DNA of 64,000 nt, from contig NZ_JADMJL010000016.1 of NCBI RefSeq assembly GCF_018780585.1, forward strand, positions 406,766-470,765, in the 5' to 3' direction. Shown here one piece after another: positions 36,077-44,627 of the stretch (the first letter of the stretch is position 1; every line of letters starts with the position of its first letter). Source of the stretch: Methyloversatilis discipulorum (GTDB lineage Bacteria; Pseudomonadota; Gammaproteobacteria; Burkholderiales; Rhodocyclaceae). A program made the position numbers and the translations under genes. The notes under the pieces were generated by a model, which was not told the DNA's origin, did not search any database, and was given only the letters and a program-made list of their open reading frames with translations.

Positions 36077-36781
36077 TCAGTCCTTCAGACCTTTGACCCA
36101 CTTCGCGTAGGCGGTTTCCGCCACCGCGTGCAGCGCCGCGATGCGCGCTTCCAGGTCGCGCTGGATGTCCGCCGGCTGCTGCACTGTCGGCTGGGCCGCT
36201 GCCTCGGCGATCTCGTCGGCGCCGCCGGTACACCACGACTTCACCAGATCCTCGGTCATTTCGATGTGGCACTGCATTGCCAGATGCTTGCCCATGGCCC
36301 AGGCCTGGTTGTCGCAGCCGGCGGAGGCCAGCACACGGGTGGCGCCGGTCGGCACGGTGAAGGTTTCACCGTGCCAGTGGAAGGACGGAAAGCGTGCCCG
36401 GTCGCCGAACCATTCGGCCGCTGCCGGGTCGGTGGCATGGACGTCCAGCCAGCCGATCTCCTTGCAGCGATTGGCGCCGACGGTGCCGCCAAGCGCCTTC
36501 GACATGAGCTGGCCGCCCAGGCAGTGGCCGATCACCGGAATGTCGGCGGCGACCGCCTTGCGGATCAGTTCGAGCACCGGCGGAATCCACGGCAGCGGAT
36601 CGTTCACGCTCATCGGCCCGCCCATGAAGCAGAGGCCGGCGAAGGCCGACGGATCGGTGGGCACCGGATCGCCGCAATCCATCGCGAACAGGCGGATTTC
36701 ACGGCCCAGGCCGTTGATATATGTAGCAAAATGACCGGGTCCTTCGGTCGGACTGTGACGGAACACTGCAATGGGTTTCAT
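36077..36781 (-). CDS. Class I glutamine amidotransferase-like protein
   Basis: 234 aa. The nucleophile elbow is GHCLGGQLM with Cys87, and the His-Glu pair appears as CHIEMTE. MGGPMSVND is a typical oxyanion/strand segment of the stand-alone GATase1 proteins related to GMP-synthase amidotransferase domains. It has no synthase domain, so the acceptor is unknown; small gamma-glutamyl hydrolases share this look. ATG 36781 has a strong GAGGAGG site. Its 5' end overlaps the divergent aspartic protease start by 11 bp. Confidence 0.85.
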   Translation of the reverse strand: MKPIAVFRHSPTEGPGHFATYINGLGREIRLFAMDCGDPVPTDPSAFAGLCFMGGPMSVNDPLPWIPPVLELIRKAVAADIPVIGHCLGGQLMSKALGGTVGANRCKEIGWLDVHATDPAAAEWFGDRARFPSFHWHGETFTVPTGATRVLASAGCDNQAWAMGKHLAMQCHIEMTEDLVKSWCTGGADEIAEAAAQPTVQQPADIQRDLEARIAALHAVAETAYAKWVKGLKD

Positions 36782-37436
36782 CGAAATACCTCCTCGCCGC
36801 ATTCTAGCCACGCTCGCGCTCGCCGTCCTTGCTGGCGCAAGCGCTGCGCATGCGGCCGACGTTTCGCTGGCCGGTGTGTTCGGCGGCAAGGCGGTGCTGG
36901 TGATCGACGGCGGCGCGCCGCGCACGCTGGCACCGGGTGCCCGTTCGCCGGAAGGTGTGAAGCTGCTGTCGGTCGAGGGCGACCGAGCCTGGGTCGACAT
37001 CGACGGCCGGCGCGTGCAGCTGCGCATCGGCGAGAACGTGGCGTCGCAGCGCAGTGCCGAAACGTCGGCCTCGGTCATCCACCTGAACGCGGATCAGCAG
37101 GGACACTTCTCCGCCGACGGGGCGATCAATGGCGTGCCGATGAAATTCCTGCTCGATACCGGCGCTACCGTGATCGCGATGGACCGCAATCAGGCGCGCC
37201 GTGCCGGCGTCGATCTGTCACGTGCCGAAGCGATGCGGGTGCAGACCGCCAATGGCGTGGTCCGCGCCTGGCGCGTCCGGCTGGCCAGCGTGAAGCTTGG
37301 CAGCGTGACCCAGGCCAATGTCGAAGCGGCCGTGATGGACGCCGAAATGCCGCAGGTGCTGCTCGGCATGAGTTTCCTGAACCGCATGGACATGCAGCGC
37401 AACGGACAGGTCATGACCCTGAGGCAGCGCTTCTGA
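36771..37436 (+). CDS. Retropepsin-like aspartic protease (TIGR02281-type, periplasmic)
   Basis: 221 aa. An N-terminal signal-like segment (residues 9-28, ending AAHA) is followed by an SH3-like or beta-rich region, then the clan AA motif FLLDTGATVIAM with catalytic Asp129, and a C-terminal strand LLGMSFLNRMDM typical of retroviral-type proteases that dimerise. The substrate is unknown. ATG 36771 is the only reasonable start, yet it lies inside the first codons of the opposite amidotransferase gene. The stop overlaps the Nudix gene start (TGATG). Confidence 0.85.
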   Translation: MGFIEIPPRRILATLALAVLAGASAAHAADVSLAGVFGGKAVLVIDGGAPRTLAPGARSPEGVKLLSVEGDRAWVDIDGRRVQLRIGENVASQRSAETSASVIHLNADQQGHFSADGAINGVPMKFLLDTGATVIAMDRNQARRAGVDLSRAEAMRVQTANGVVRAWRVRLASVKLGSVTQANVEAAVMDAEMPQVLLGMSFLNRMDMQRNGQVMTLRQRF

Positions 37437-38029
37437 TGGACTTTACCGCGCCCGCTGCAGGCTTCGACATCGATCGCCTGCGTACCCGACTGTCTCTGCC
37501 GGCGGCGCAGCCAGACGTGCGCTTCGCCGGTTTCACGCCGGCGGCTGTACTGGTGCCAGTGGTGGTCGGCGGGGACGAACCGACGCTGCTGCTGACCCGG
37601 CGCAGCGCCCATCTGCACGATCACCCGGGCCAGATCGCCTTCCCCGGCGGTCGCGTCGATGCCGGCGACACCTCGCCCGAGGCGACCGCACTGCGCGAAG
37701 CGCAGGAGGAAATCGGCCTGTCGCCGGAGCAGGTCGAACTGATCGGCCGCCTGCCGGACTACTACATCACCGCCAGCGGCTTTCGCGTTACCCCGGTGGT
37801 CGGGCTGTTGCGCACGCCGCTGCAGCTGCAGCTCGACGCCTTCGAGGTGGCCGAGGCCTTCGAGACGCCGCTGTCCTTCCTGCTCAATCCGGCCAACCGG
37901 CGGCGCGGCAGCATCGAACACCAGGGCATCACCCGCGAGTTCTGGGCCATGCCCTGGCAGGGCTACGACATCTGGGGCGCCACCGCCGGCATGATCGTCA
38001 GCTTCGCCGAGCACCTGCTGAAGGACTGA
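37436..38029 (+). CDS. Nudix hydrolase, CoA pyrophosphatase (NudL-like)
   Basis: 197 aa. It carries the NudL/UPF0035 signature LLLTRRSAHLHDHPGQIAFPGG followed by the Nudix helix REAQEEIGL near 87-95. Members hydrolyse CoA and its thioesters to 3',5'-ADP and phosphopantetheine. The ATG overlaps the aspartic protease stop by one base, so translation is coupled, although no common pathway is apparent. Confidence 0.9.
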   Translation: MDFTAPAAGFDIDRLRTRLSLPAAQPDVRFAGFTPAAVLVPVVVGGDEPTLLLTRRSAHLHDHPGQIAFPGGRVDAGDTSPEATALREAQEEIGLSPEQVELIGRLPDYYITASGFRVTPVVGLLRTPLQLQLDAFEVAEAFETPLSFLLNPANRRRGSIEHQGITREFWAMPWQGYDIWGATAGMIVSFAEHLLKD

Positions 38030-38158
38030 AGCTGCCGGGTGGGGTGACGGTCACCCGGCTGACCGGACCTGCCGGTTTCGACGGGATGACGGCTTGCAAG
38101 GCTCCCGCAAGCTTCACTGTGATATCGTCCGGGTGCTCGTAAGGCGATAACGCATCAC

Positions 38159-39085
38159 ATGACCTGGCTGTCTCTTTTCGTCGCACTGCTGATCGAGCAG
38201 TACAAACCGCTTTCCTATGAGCGCGTCGTCGCAGGCCCTCTTGCCCGCTATGCGGCCTGGTTCGAACAGCGCCTGAACGCCGGCGAGGCGCGCCACGGTG
38301 TGGTCGCGTGGTCGCTGGCCGTCGGCCTGCCGGTGGCGGCCGTCTGGTTCCTCTATCTTTTCCTTGTCTGGATCAACCCGGTGCTCGGCTGGGTGCTCAA
38401 TGTCATCGTGCTCTACGTGACCATGGGCTTCCGCCAGTTCAGCCACCATTTCGAGGCCACCGCCGACGCACTGCGTGCCGGTGACACCGACACCGCGCGG
38501 CGCGAACTGGGCAACTGGCTGTCGCGCAACACCGACCGGATGAAGCAGGAGGAGATCGCCCGCCTGGCGATCGAGCAGGGCCTGCTGGCGGCGCATCGCC
38601 ATGTGTTCGCACCGCTGGCGCTGTTCGCGCTGCTGCCAGGGCCGACCGGCCCCTTGCTCTATCGCCTGACCGAACGCCTGTCGTGGTCGTGGGCTCGGCG
38701 CGAAAACATCGAATTCGGTGCCTTCGGCCGCTTCGCGCGGAACATCTACGAATGGCTGGATTTCATCCCTGTGCGCATGACTGCCGCGACCTTCGCCATC
38801 GTTGGCGACTTCGAGGACGCAGTGCATTGCTGGCGCACACAGGCCGCAAAATGGCCTGAGCAGGCGGCGGGCATTCTGCTCGCCAGCGGCGGCGGGGCGC
38901 TCGGCGTGAAGCTCGGCGCACCGCTGTTCGAACTCGGCGAAGTCGCGGACCGGCCCGAACTGGGCATGGGCGACGACGCCGATGTTGATCTCATGCAAAG
39001 CGCGATCGGCCTTGTTTGGCGCACACTTATATTTTGTCTTCTTTTGCTCGGCCTGCTCACGCTGGCTGGCTATGTCGGTAGCTGA
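38159..39085 (+). CDS. CobD/CbiB-like membrane protein
   Basis: 308 aa with hydrophobic segments at about 1-15, 48-75, 150-165 and 287-306. The stretch YVTMGFRQFSHHFEATADALRAGDTDTAR followed by RLAIEQGLLAAHRHVFAPL is characteristic of the CobD/CbiB family, including the short betaproteobacterial form. CbiB makes adenosylcobinamide phosphate, and the E. coli relative AmpE has other roles. No other cobalamin gene adjoins, so participation in B12 synthesis is not shown. Confidence 0.78.
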   Translation: MTWLSLFVALLIEQYKPLSYERVVAGPLARYAAWFEQRLNAGEARHGVVAWSLAVGLPVAAVWFLYLFLVWINPVLGWVLNVIVLYVTMGFRQFSHHFEATADALRAGDTDTARRELGNWLSRNTDRMKQEEIARLAIEQGLLAAHRHVFAPLALFALLPGPTGPLLYRLTERLSWSWARRENIEFGAFGRFARNIYEWLDFIPVRMTAATFAIVGDFEDAVHCWRTQAAKWPEQAAGILLASGGGALGVKLGAPLFELGEVADRPELGMGDDADVDLMQSAIGLVWRTLIFCLLLLGLLTLAGYVGS

Positions 39086-39105
39086 TTTCAACGGAGGTGG
39101 TACTG

Positions 39106-40293
39106 ATGGCTGACAAGAGAGAAGTGGTGATCGTAGGTGCTGCACGTACGCCGATCGGCGCATACGGCGGCTCGCTGAAGGACTTCACGGCCTGCGATCT
39201 GGGCGCGCACGTGGTCAAGGCCGCCTTCGCGCGCGCCGGCGTCGATGCGAAGGAAGCGCAGCACCTGGTGCTGGGCAACGTGATCCACACCGAAGCACGT
39301 GACATGTACGTGTCGCGCGTCGTGGCGATCAACGGCGGCATGTCGAAGGAATCGTGCGCCATGGGCGTGAACCGCCTGTGCGGCTCCGGCTTCCAGGCCG
39401 TCGTGTCGGCGGCCAACGCGATCCAGCTCGGCGATGCCGACTGCGCAGTTGGCGGTGGCGTCGAAACGATGAGCCGTGGCGGCTACCTGATGCCGGCCGC
39501 CCGCTGGGGCGCCCGCATGAACGACACCAAGATGATCGACATGATGGTCGGCGCGCTGACCGACCCGTTCGACACGGTGCACATGGGCATCACCGCGGAA
39601 AACATCGCCAGCCAGTTCGGCTTCAACCGCGAGGAGCAGGACGCCTTTGCCGTCGCCTCGCACCAGAAGGCCGCGGCCGCGACCGACGCCGGCCACTTCA
39701 AGTCGCAGATCGCGCCGCTGGAAGTGGTGACCAAGAAGGGCACCACCGTCATCGACACCGACGAGCACTTCCGCCGCGACGCGTCGCTCGAAGGCATGGC
39801 CAAGCTGCGCCCGGTGTTCAAGAAGGACGGTTCGGTCACTGCCGGCAATGCCTCGGGCATCAACGACGGCGCTGCCGCCATCGTCATGATGGAAGCCGGT
39901 GCGGCCGCCCGTGCCGGCGCCAAGCCGCTGGCCCGTCTGGTGTCCTACGCCGTTGCCGGCGTCGATCCCACCATCATGGGCACCGGCCCGATCCCGGCCG
40001 TCAAGCTGGCGCTGCAGCGCGCCGGTCTGAAGGCCTCCGATCTGGACGTGATCGAATCGAACGAAGCCTTCGCCGTGCAGGCCATGTGCTGCACGCGCGA
40101 ACTGGGTCTGGACCCGGCCAAGGTGAACCCGAACGGCGGCGCCGTCGGTCTGGGTCACCCGGTCGGTGCCACCGGCGCCATCCTGACCGTCAAGTGCCTG
40201 TATGAACTGCAGCGCACCGGTGGTCGCTATGGCCTGATCACGATGTGCATCGGCGGTGGCCAGGGCATTGCCGGCATCATCGAACGCATCTGA
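39106..40293 (+). CDS. Acetyl-CoA C-acetyltransferase/thiolase
   Basis: 395 aa. Catalytic Cys92 in MGVNRLCGSGFQAV, the His loop GLGHPVGATGAI and the second Cys in MCIGGGQGIAGI are all present. It joins two acyl-CoA units (acetoacetyl-CoA formation) or cleaves 3-ketoacyl-CoA; in polyhydroxyalkanoate producers a phaA/bktB role is common. No phaB or phaC lies beside it, so the role is open. GGAGG at 39093-39097 precedes ATG 39106. A strong terminator follows. Confidence 0.92.
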   Translation: MADKREVVIVGAARTPIGAYGGSLKDFTACDLGAHVVKAAFARAGVDAKEAQHLVLGNVIHTEARDMYVSRVVAINGGMSKESCAMGVNRLCGSGFQAVVSAANAIQLGDADCAVGGGVETMSRGGYLMPAARWGARMNDTKMIDMMVGALTDPFDTVHMGITAENIASQFGFNREEQDAFAVASHQKAAAATDAGHFKSQIAPLEVVTKKGTTVIDTDEHFRRDASLEGMAKLRPVFKKDGSVTAGNASGINDGAAAIVMMEAGAAARAGAKPLARLVSYAVAGVDPTIMGTGPIPAVKLALQRAGLKASDLDVIESNEAFAVQAMCCTRELGLDPAKVNPNGGAVGLGHPVGATGAILTVKCLYELQRTGGRYGLITMCIGGGQGIAGIIERI

Positions 40294-40315
40294 TCGCCGC
40301 TTCACCGGTCTGAAA

Positions 40316-40344
40316 AAAACGCCCCGCCCAGTGCGGGGCGTTTT
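40316..40344 (+). terminator. Rho-independent terminator after thiolase gene
   Basis: A 12-bp stem (40316-40327 with 40333-40344) with core CGCCCCGC/GCGGGGCG, a 5-nt loop and flanking A- and T-runs. It separates the thiolase from the Anbu operon. Confidence 0.9.
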
Positions 40345-40505
40345 CGTTTCAGACCCTTGCACCACATGAATCCGGGCTCCGCACCCGCTTGGTGCGTAAA
40401 ACCCTTCGAAGCGGAAGGTTTCCAGTCCTGGCGCCGTTTTCCGGCATGGCACATTTTTCGCTGCATGCAGGTACGCGCCAAACAATCACACGAGACAACC
40501 CGATC

Positions 40506-41927
40506 ATGGCCAACCCGTCCTCGATCTATGACGAAATGAACGGCGCCGACGGCACGGTGCGCGCTCACTACGCCGGCTACCAGAAGTGGCTGGCGGAAAC
40601 ACCGCCGGAGCGCATCGCGCAAAAGCGTGCCGAAGCGGATCTGGTGTTCCACCGGGTCGGCATCACCTTCGCGGTCTATGGCGAGGAGGAGGGCAAGGAG
40701 CGCCTGATTCCGTTCGACGTCGTGCCGCGCATCATCCCCGCGCAGGAATGGAAGCAGCTGGCCGCCGGCCTGCGCCAGCGCGTGAAGGCGCTGAACATGT
40801 TCCTGCACGACGTCTACCACGACCAGGAAATCATCAAGGCCGGCAAGATTCCGGCCGAGCAGGTGCTCTCGAACAGCCAGTACCGGCCGGAGATGCAGGG
40901 CGTGGACGTGCCAGGCGGCATCTACGCGCACATTGCCGGCGTCGATGTCGTGCGCGCCGGGGCCGGCGAGTTCTACGTGCTGGAAGACAACCTGCGCGTG
41001 CCGTCCGGCGTGTCCTACATGCTGGAAGACCGGCGCATGATGATGCGGCTGTTCCCGGAACTGTTCTCGCGCTACCGCGTGGCGCCGGTCGAGCACTACC
41101 CGGACATGCTGCTGAGCAATCTGCGTGCGGTCGCACCGGCCGGCGTGCTCGATCCGACCGTCATCGTGCTGACGCCCGGCGCCTACAACTCGGCCTACTT
41201 CGAACACGCCTTCCTCGCCCAGCAGATGGGCGTCGAACTGGTCGAGGGCCAGGATCTGTTCGTGCGCGACGAGCACCTGTACATGCGCACCACCCAGGGA
41301 CCGCAGCGCGTCGATGTGATCTACCGGCGCATCGACGACGACTTCCTCGACCCGCTCGCCTTCCGCGCCGATTCCATGCTGGGCGTGCCGGGTCTGCTGC
41401 AGGTCTATCGCGCCGGCCACGTGACGCTGGCGAACGCGATCGGCACCGGAGTGGCGGACGACAAGTCCATCTATCCCTACGTGCCGGACATGATCCGTTT
41501 CTATCTGGACGAAGAGCCGCTGCTGAACAACGTGCCCACCTACATGTGCCGCAAGAAGGAGGACCTCGCATACGTGCTGGCCCACCTCGACGAACTGGTG
41601 GTCAAGGAAACGCACGGCGCTGGCGGCTACGGCATGCTGATCGGGCCGCGCGCATCGAAGGAGGAGATCGAGCGCTTCCGTCAGCTGCTGACCGAGACAC
41701 CGGAGCGCTACATCGCTCAGCCCACGCTGTCGCTGTCGGCCTGCCCGACCTTCGTCGACGCCGGCATCGCGCCGCGCCATATCGACCTGCGCCCCTTCGT
41801 TCTGTCCGGCAAGGACATCAACATGGTGCCGGGCGGACTCACCCGCGTGGCGCTGCGAGAGGGCTCCCTGGTGGTGAATTCGTCGCAGGGCGGCGGCACC
41901 AAGGACACCTGGGTCCTGGAGATCTGA
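40506..41927 (+). CDS. Circularly permuted ATP-grasp protein (COG2308 type)
   Basis: 473 aa. Begins MANPSSIYDEMNGADGTVRAHY. It contains the family stretches RVKALNMFLHDVYHDQEI, PSGVSYMLEDRRMMMRLFPELF, LTPGAYNSAYFEHAFLAQQMGVELVEG and VVKETHGAGGYGMLIGP, an ATP-grasp-like phosphate loop. Proteins of this group are predicted to make an amide or peptide-like bond, but no product has been settled. ATG 40506 is chosen because upstream residues in the open frame are not conserved in character. First gene of a four-gene Anbu cluster; the next gene starts 2 bp after its stop. Confidence 0.9.
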   Translation: MANPSSIYDEMNGADGTVRAHYAGYQKWLAETPPERIAQKRAEADLVFHRVGITFAVYGEEEGKERLIPFDVVPRIIPAQEWKQLAAGLRQRVKALNMFLHDVYHDQEIIKAGKIPAEQVLSNSQYRPEMQGVDVPGGIYAHIAGVDVVRAGAGEFYVLEDNLRVPSGVSYMLEDRRMMMRLFPELFSRYRVAPVEHYPDMLLSNLRAVAPAGVLDPTVIVLTPGAYNSAYFEHAFLAQQMGVELVEGQDLFVRDEHLYMRTTQGPQRVDVIYRRIDDDFLDPLAFRADSMLGVPGLLQVYRAGHVTLANAIGTGVADDKSIYPYVPDMIRFYLDEEPLLNNVPTYMCRKKEDLAYVLAHLDELVVKETHGAGGYGMLIGPRASKEEIERFRQLLTETPERYIAQPTLSLSACPTFVDAGIAPRHIDLRPFVLSGKDINMVPGGLTRVALREGSLVVNSSQGGGTKDTWVLEI

Positions 41928-41929
41928 AC

Positions 41930-42880
41930 ATGCTGAGCCGAACCGCAGACCACCTGTACTGGATGGCGCGCTACATCGAGCGCGCCGAGAATGTTGCCCG
42001 CATGCTGGACGTGAATTACCGCATGTCCATGGTGCCGCAGGCCGATGGCGGCATCGACGCCGGCTGGGGCGCGACGCTGTCGATCACCGGCCTGGAGGAC
42101 GCCTTCCGCGCCAAGTACCCGGCGGCGACGATGGAATCGGTGCTCGAATTCATGGTGTTCGACGGCAGCAATCCGTCGTCCATCATGAGCTGCCTGCGCA
42201 TGGCGCGCGAGAATGCGCACGCGGTGCGCGGCACCATCACGTCGGAGATGTGGGAAACCACCAACGACACCTGGCTCAAGATGCGCGACTACCCGCGCTG
42301 GAAACTGTCGGGCAGCGAGATCGGCGAATTCTTCGAGTGGGTGAAGTTCCGTTCGCATCTGTCGCGCGGCGTCACGCTGGGCACCATGCTGCGCGACGAA
42401 GCCTTTCACTTCATCCGCCTCGGCACCTTCCTCGAACGGGCCGACGCGACCGCGCGCTTCATCGACGTGAAGTACCACATGCTGGTCGACGGCAAGGCGC
42501 CGCCCGACGCGGCTGCCGACTACTACCAGTGGAGTGCGCTGCTGCGTTCGGTGTCGGCCTTCGAGGTGTATCGCAAGGTCTACCGCGACCTGATCACGCC
42601 GGTGAAGGTGACCGAACTGCTCATTCTGAACGACCAGATGCCGCGCTCGCTGCGTACCAGCATGGTCGAGGTGTACGAAAACCTGCTGGCGGTGTCGAAC
42701 TACCGCTCGAAGGAAACCCAGCGCCGTGCCGGCGAACTGCAGGCCAGCTTGAAGTTCGGCCGTATCGAGGACGTGTTCGCGCGCGGGCTGCACGAGTACC
42801 TGACGCAGTTCATCGTGCGCGTGAACGACCTCGGCAACCGCATTTCAAACGATTTCCTGGTTCCGATGTCATCCAGTTGA
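41930..42880 (+). CDS. Alpha-E domain protein (COG2307/DUF403)
   Basis: 316 aa, all-helical. It starts MLSRTADHLYWMARYIERAENVARMLDV, with the repeated E-rich helix pattern of the alpha-E domain, including FHFIRLGTFLERADATARFID. The function is unknown; it is found next to circularly permuted ATP-grasp and transglutaminase-like proteins and is thought to act with them. Separated by 2 bp from the ATP-grasp gene and by 11 bp from the transglutaminase gene. Confidence 0.9.
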   Translation: MLSRTADHLYWMARYIERAENVARMLDVNYRMSMVPQADGGIDAGWGATLSITGLEDAFRAKYPAATMESVLEFMVFDGSNPSSIMSCLRMARENAHAVRGTITSEMWETTNDTWLKMRDYPRWKLSGSEIGEFFEWVKFRSHLSRGVTLGTMLRDEAFHFIRLGTFLERADATARFIDVKYHMLVDGKAPPDAAADYYQWSALLRSVSAFEVYRKVYRDLITPVKVTELLILNDQMPRSLRTSMVEVYENLLAVSNYRSKETQRRAGELQASLKFGRIEDVFARGLHEYLTQFIVRVNDLGNRISNDFLVPMSSS

Positions 42881-42891
42881 AGGAGATCGCC

Positions 42892-43701
42892 ATGCTGCTC
42901 GATATCCGTCACGAAACCACGCTGCAGTACGCCAGCCCGGTCAGCTACAGCATCCAGCAGTTGCGGCTCACACCGCGCGAGGACTCGACCCAGCGCCCGC
43001 TGAACTGGCGCGTGCAGGCGCCGGGCAGCGCGCGCCGCTCGGTCGACGCGCACGGCAACATCGGTCACCTGCTGACGCTGGACCGGCCGCACAGCGAACT
43101 GTCCATCGTCGTCAGCGGCACCGTGCGGCTGACCGACGCCGACGCCTGGATGCCGCGCGACAGCGGCACGCTGTCGCCGCTGTCCTATCTGGCCGGCACA
43201 CGGCTGACCGAGGCCGACGAACAGGCGCACGCGATGGCCGCCAGCCATCTGCGGGCGCGGCGCGACACGGTGGGCGAACTGCTGGACCTCAGCGGTGCGG
43301 TGTGCGGCGCGGTGCGTCATCAGCCGGACTGCCTGCCGCCGGGTGGCGCCTCGACCGCGCTGGACGCCGGCTTTGGCTGCAGCGCCGACATCGCGCACGC
43401 CTTCATCGCCTGCTGCCGCGCGGCCGGGTTGCCGGCACGCTACGTGAGCGGCTATCTGATCGACGCCGCCGGCGAGTGGGCGGCACCACATGCGTGGGTC
43501 GATGTCTGGCTGGCCAGCGGGCCGGCGCCCGGCGGCGAAGCCGGCTGGGTCAGCGTCGATGTGCTCGAACGCGCGCTGGCCGGCCACGGCTACTGCAGGC
43601 TGGCGGTCGGGCGCGACCATCTCGATGCCTGCCCGGTGCGCATGGCCGGCGGCGAGGCGGTCACGCGCACGCTGACCCGGGTGTCCATCCACACGCACTG
43701 A
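42892..43701 (+). CDS. Transglutaminase-like cysteine peptidase family protein
   Basis: 269 aa. The N-terminal bacterial transglutaminase-associated domain begins LLDIRHETTLQYASPVSYSIQQLRLTPR. The core contains GFGCSADIAHAFIACCRAAGLPARYVSGY (candidate nucleophile Cys163) and PHAWVDVW (His200). The usual last motif with Asp is replaced by GWVSVDVLERALAGH, a mild divergence. AAGGAGAT stands ahead of the ATG. It may cleave or transfer an amide bond made by the ATP-grasp/alpha-E pair; this is inference from conserved operon structure. Confidence 0.88.
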   Translation: MLLDIRHETTLQYASPVSYSIQQLRLTPREDSTQRPLNWRVQAPGSARRSVDAHGNIGHLLTLDRPHSELSIVVSGTVRLTDADAWMPRDSGTLSPLSYLAGTRLTEADEQAHAMAASHLRARRDTVGELLDLSGAVCGAVRHQPDCLPPGGASTALDAGFGCSADIAHAFIACCRAAGLPARYVSGYLIDAAGEWAAPHAWVDVWLASGPAPGGEAGWVSVDVLERALAGHGYCRLAVGRDHLDACPVRMAGGEAVTRTLTRVSIHTH

Positions 43702-43771
43702 CGCACCGCCGCACCGGGCAGCGCGCGCGCTGTCCGTCTAACATTCAACTTTTCCCTGACGGAAATCCGCC

Positions 43772-44506
43772 ATGACCTACTGCGTGGGCATGCTGCTCGA
43801 CGCCGGGCTCGTATGCCTGTCCGATTCGCGCACCAATGCCGGTGTCGATCACATCAACACCTTCCGCAAGATGAATCTGTTCGAGCGCCCGGGCGAGCGC
43901 GTGCTGGTGCTGATGAGCGCCGGCAACCTCGCGCTGACGCAGACCCTGGTGAGCCTGCTGCGCGAGCGTCTCGCCACCGACGGGCCCAACCTGTACACGG
44001 TCGCCAACATGTTCGAGGCGGCGCGCCACGTCGGCGACTGTCTGCGCGAGGTACACGCGCGCGACGGCGAGGCGCTGAAGGAATTCGGCATCGAGTTCAA
44101 CGCCAGTCTCATCCTTGGCGGCCAGATACTCGGCGAGGAGCCGCGGCTGTTCCAGATCTACGCTGCCGGGAACTTCATCGAGGCGACGCGCGACACGCCT
44201 TACTTCCAGATCGGCGAGGCGAAGTACGGCAAGCCCATCATCGACCGCGTCATCCGCCCGGAAACCACGCTGGACGAGGCGGCCAAGTGCGCGTTGATCT
44301 CGATGGATTCAACCATCCGCTCCAACCTGTCGGTCGGCCTGCCGCTGGACCTGCTGGTGCTGCGTACCGGCGCGCTGAGGGTGTGTTCGCACACGCGCAT
44401 CGACGCCGAGAACGCCTATTTCGAAATGATCCGCACACGCTGGGGCGAAAGCCTGCGCGAAGCCTTCCACGCGCTGCCGTCGCCGGACTGGATCCCGCTC
44501 GCCTGA
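43772..44506 (+). CDS. Anbu-type proteasome-related peptidase
   Basis: 244 aa. Begins MTYCVGMLLDAGLVCLSDSRTNAG, the N-terminus of Anbu proteins, in which Thr2 becomes the N-terminal nucleophile after Met removal. The segments LVLMSAGNLALTQTL and FNASLILGGQILGEEPRLFQIYAAGNFIEA match the proteasome beta-subunit fold, and the C-terminus SPDWIPLA is also typical. Anbu forms helical or ring assemblies; substrates are unknown. Last gene of the cluster with ATP-grasp, alpha-E and transglutaminase, an association conserved widely in proteobacteria. Confidence 0.92.
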   Translation: MTYCVGMLLDAGLVCLSDSRTNAGVDHINTFRKMNLFERPGERVLVLMSAGNLALTQTLVSLLRERLATDGPNLYTVANMFEAARHVGDCLREVHARDGEALKEFGIEFNASLILGGQILGEEPRLFQIYAAGNFIEATRDTPYFQIGEAKYGKPIIDRVIRPETTLDEAAKCALISMDSTIRSNLSVGLPLDLLVLRTGALRVCSHTRIDAENAYFEMIRTRWGESLREAFHALPSPDWIPLA

Positions 44507-44627
44507 TCGCGCCGTCGACGGCGCGAGAGCGTTGTGCAGCGCAAATTTTGCCCAACTCGGGCCTGCAAGCTAAAGGTTCCCCCACAATGCGCCGTTCACC
44601 GGAAACCCTGTCGGCGCCCGTGACCTG

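Noticed and set aside
44507-44627. FleQ-type operator or strong promoter for pel
   Set aside because: Only weak matches (TTGCCC and TAAAGG 17 bp apart) and a short GCAAA/TTTGC palindrome; no convincing FleQ-like box.
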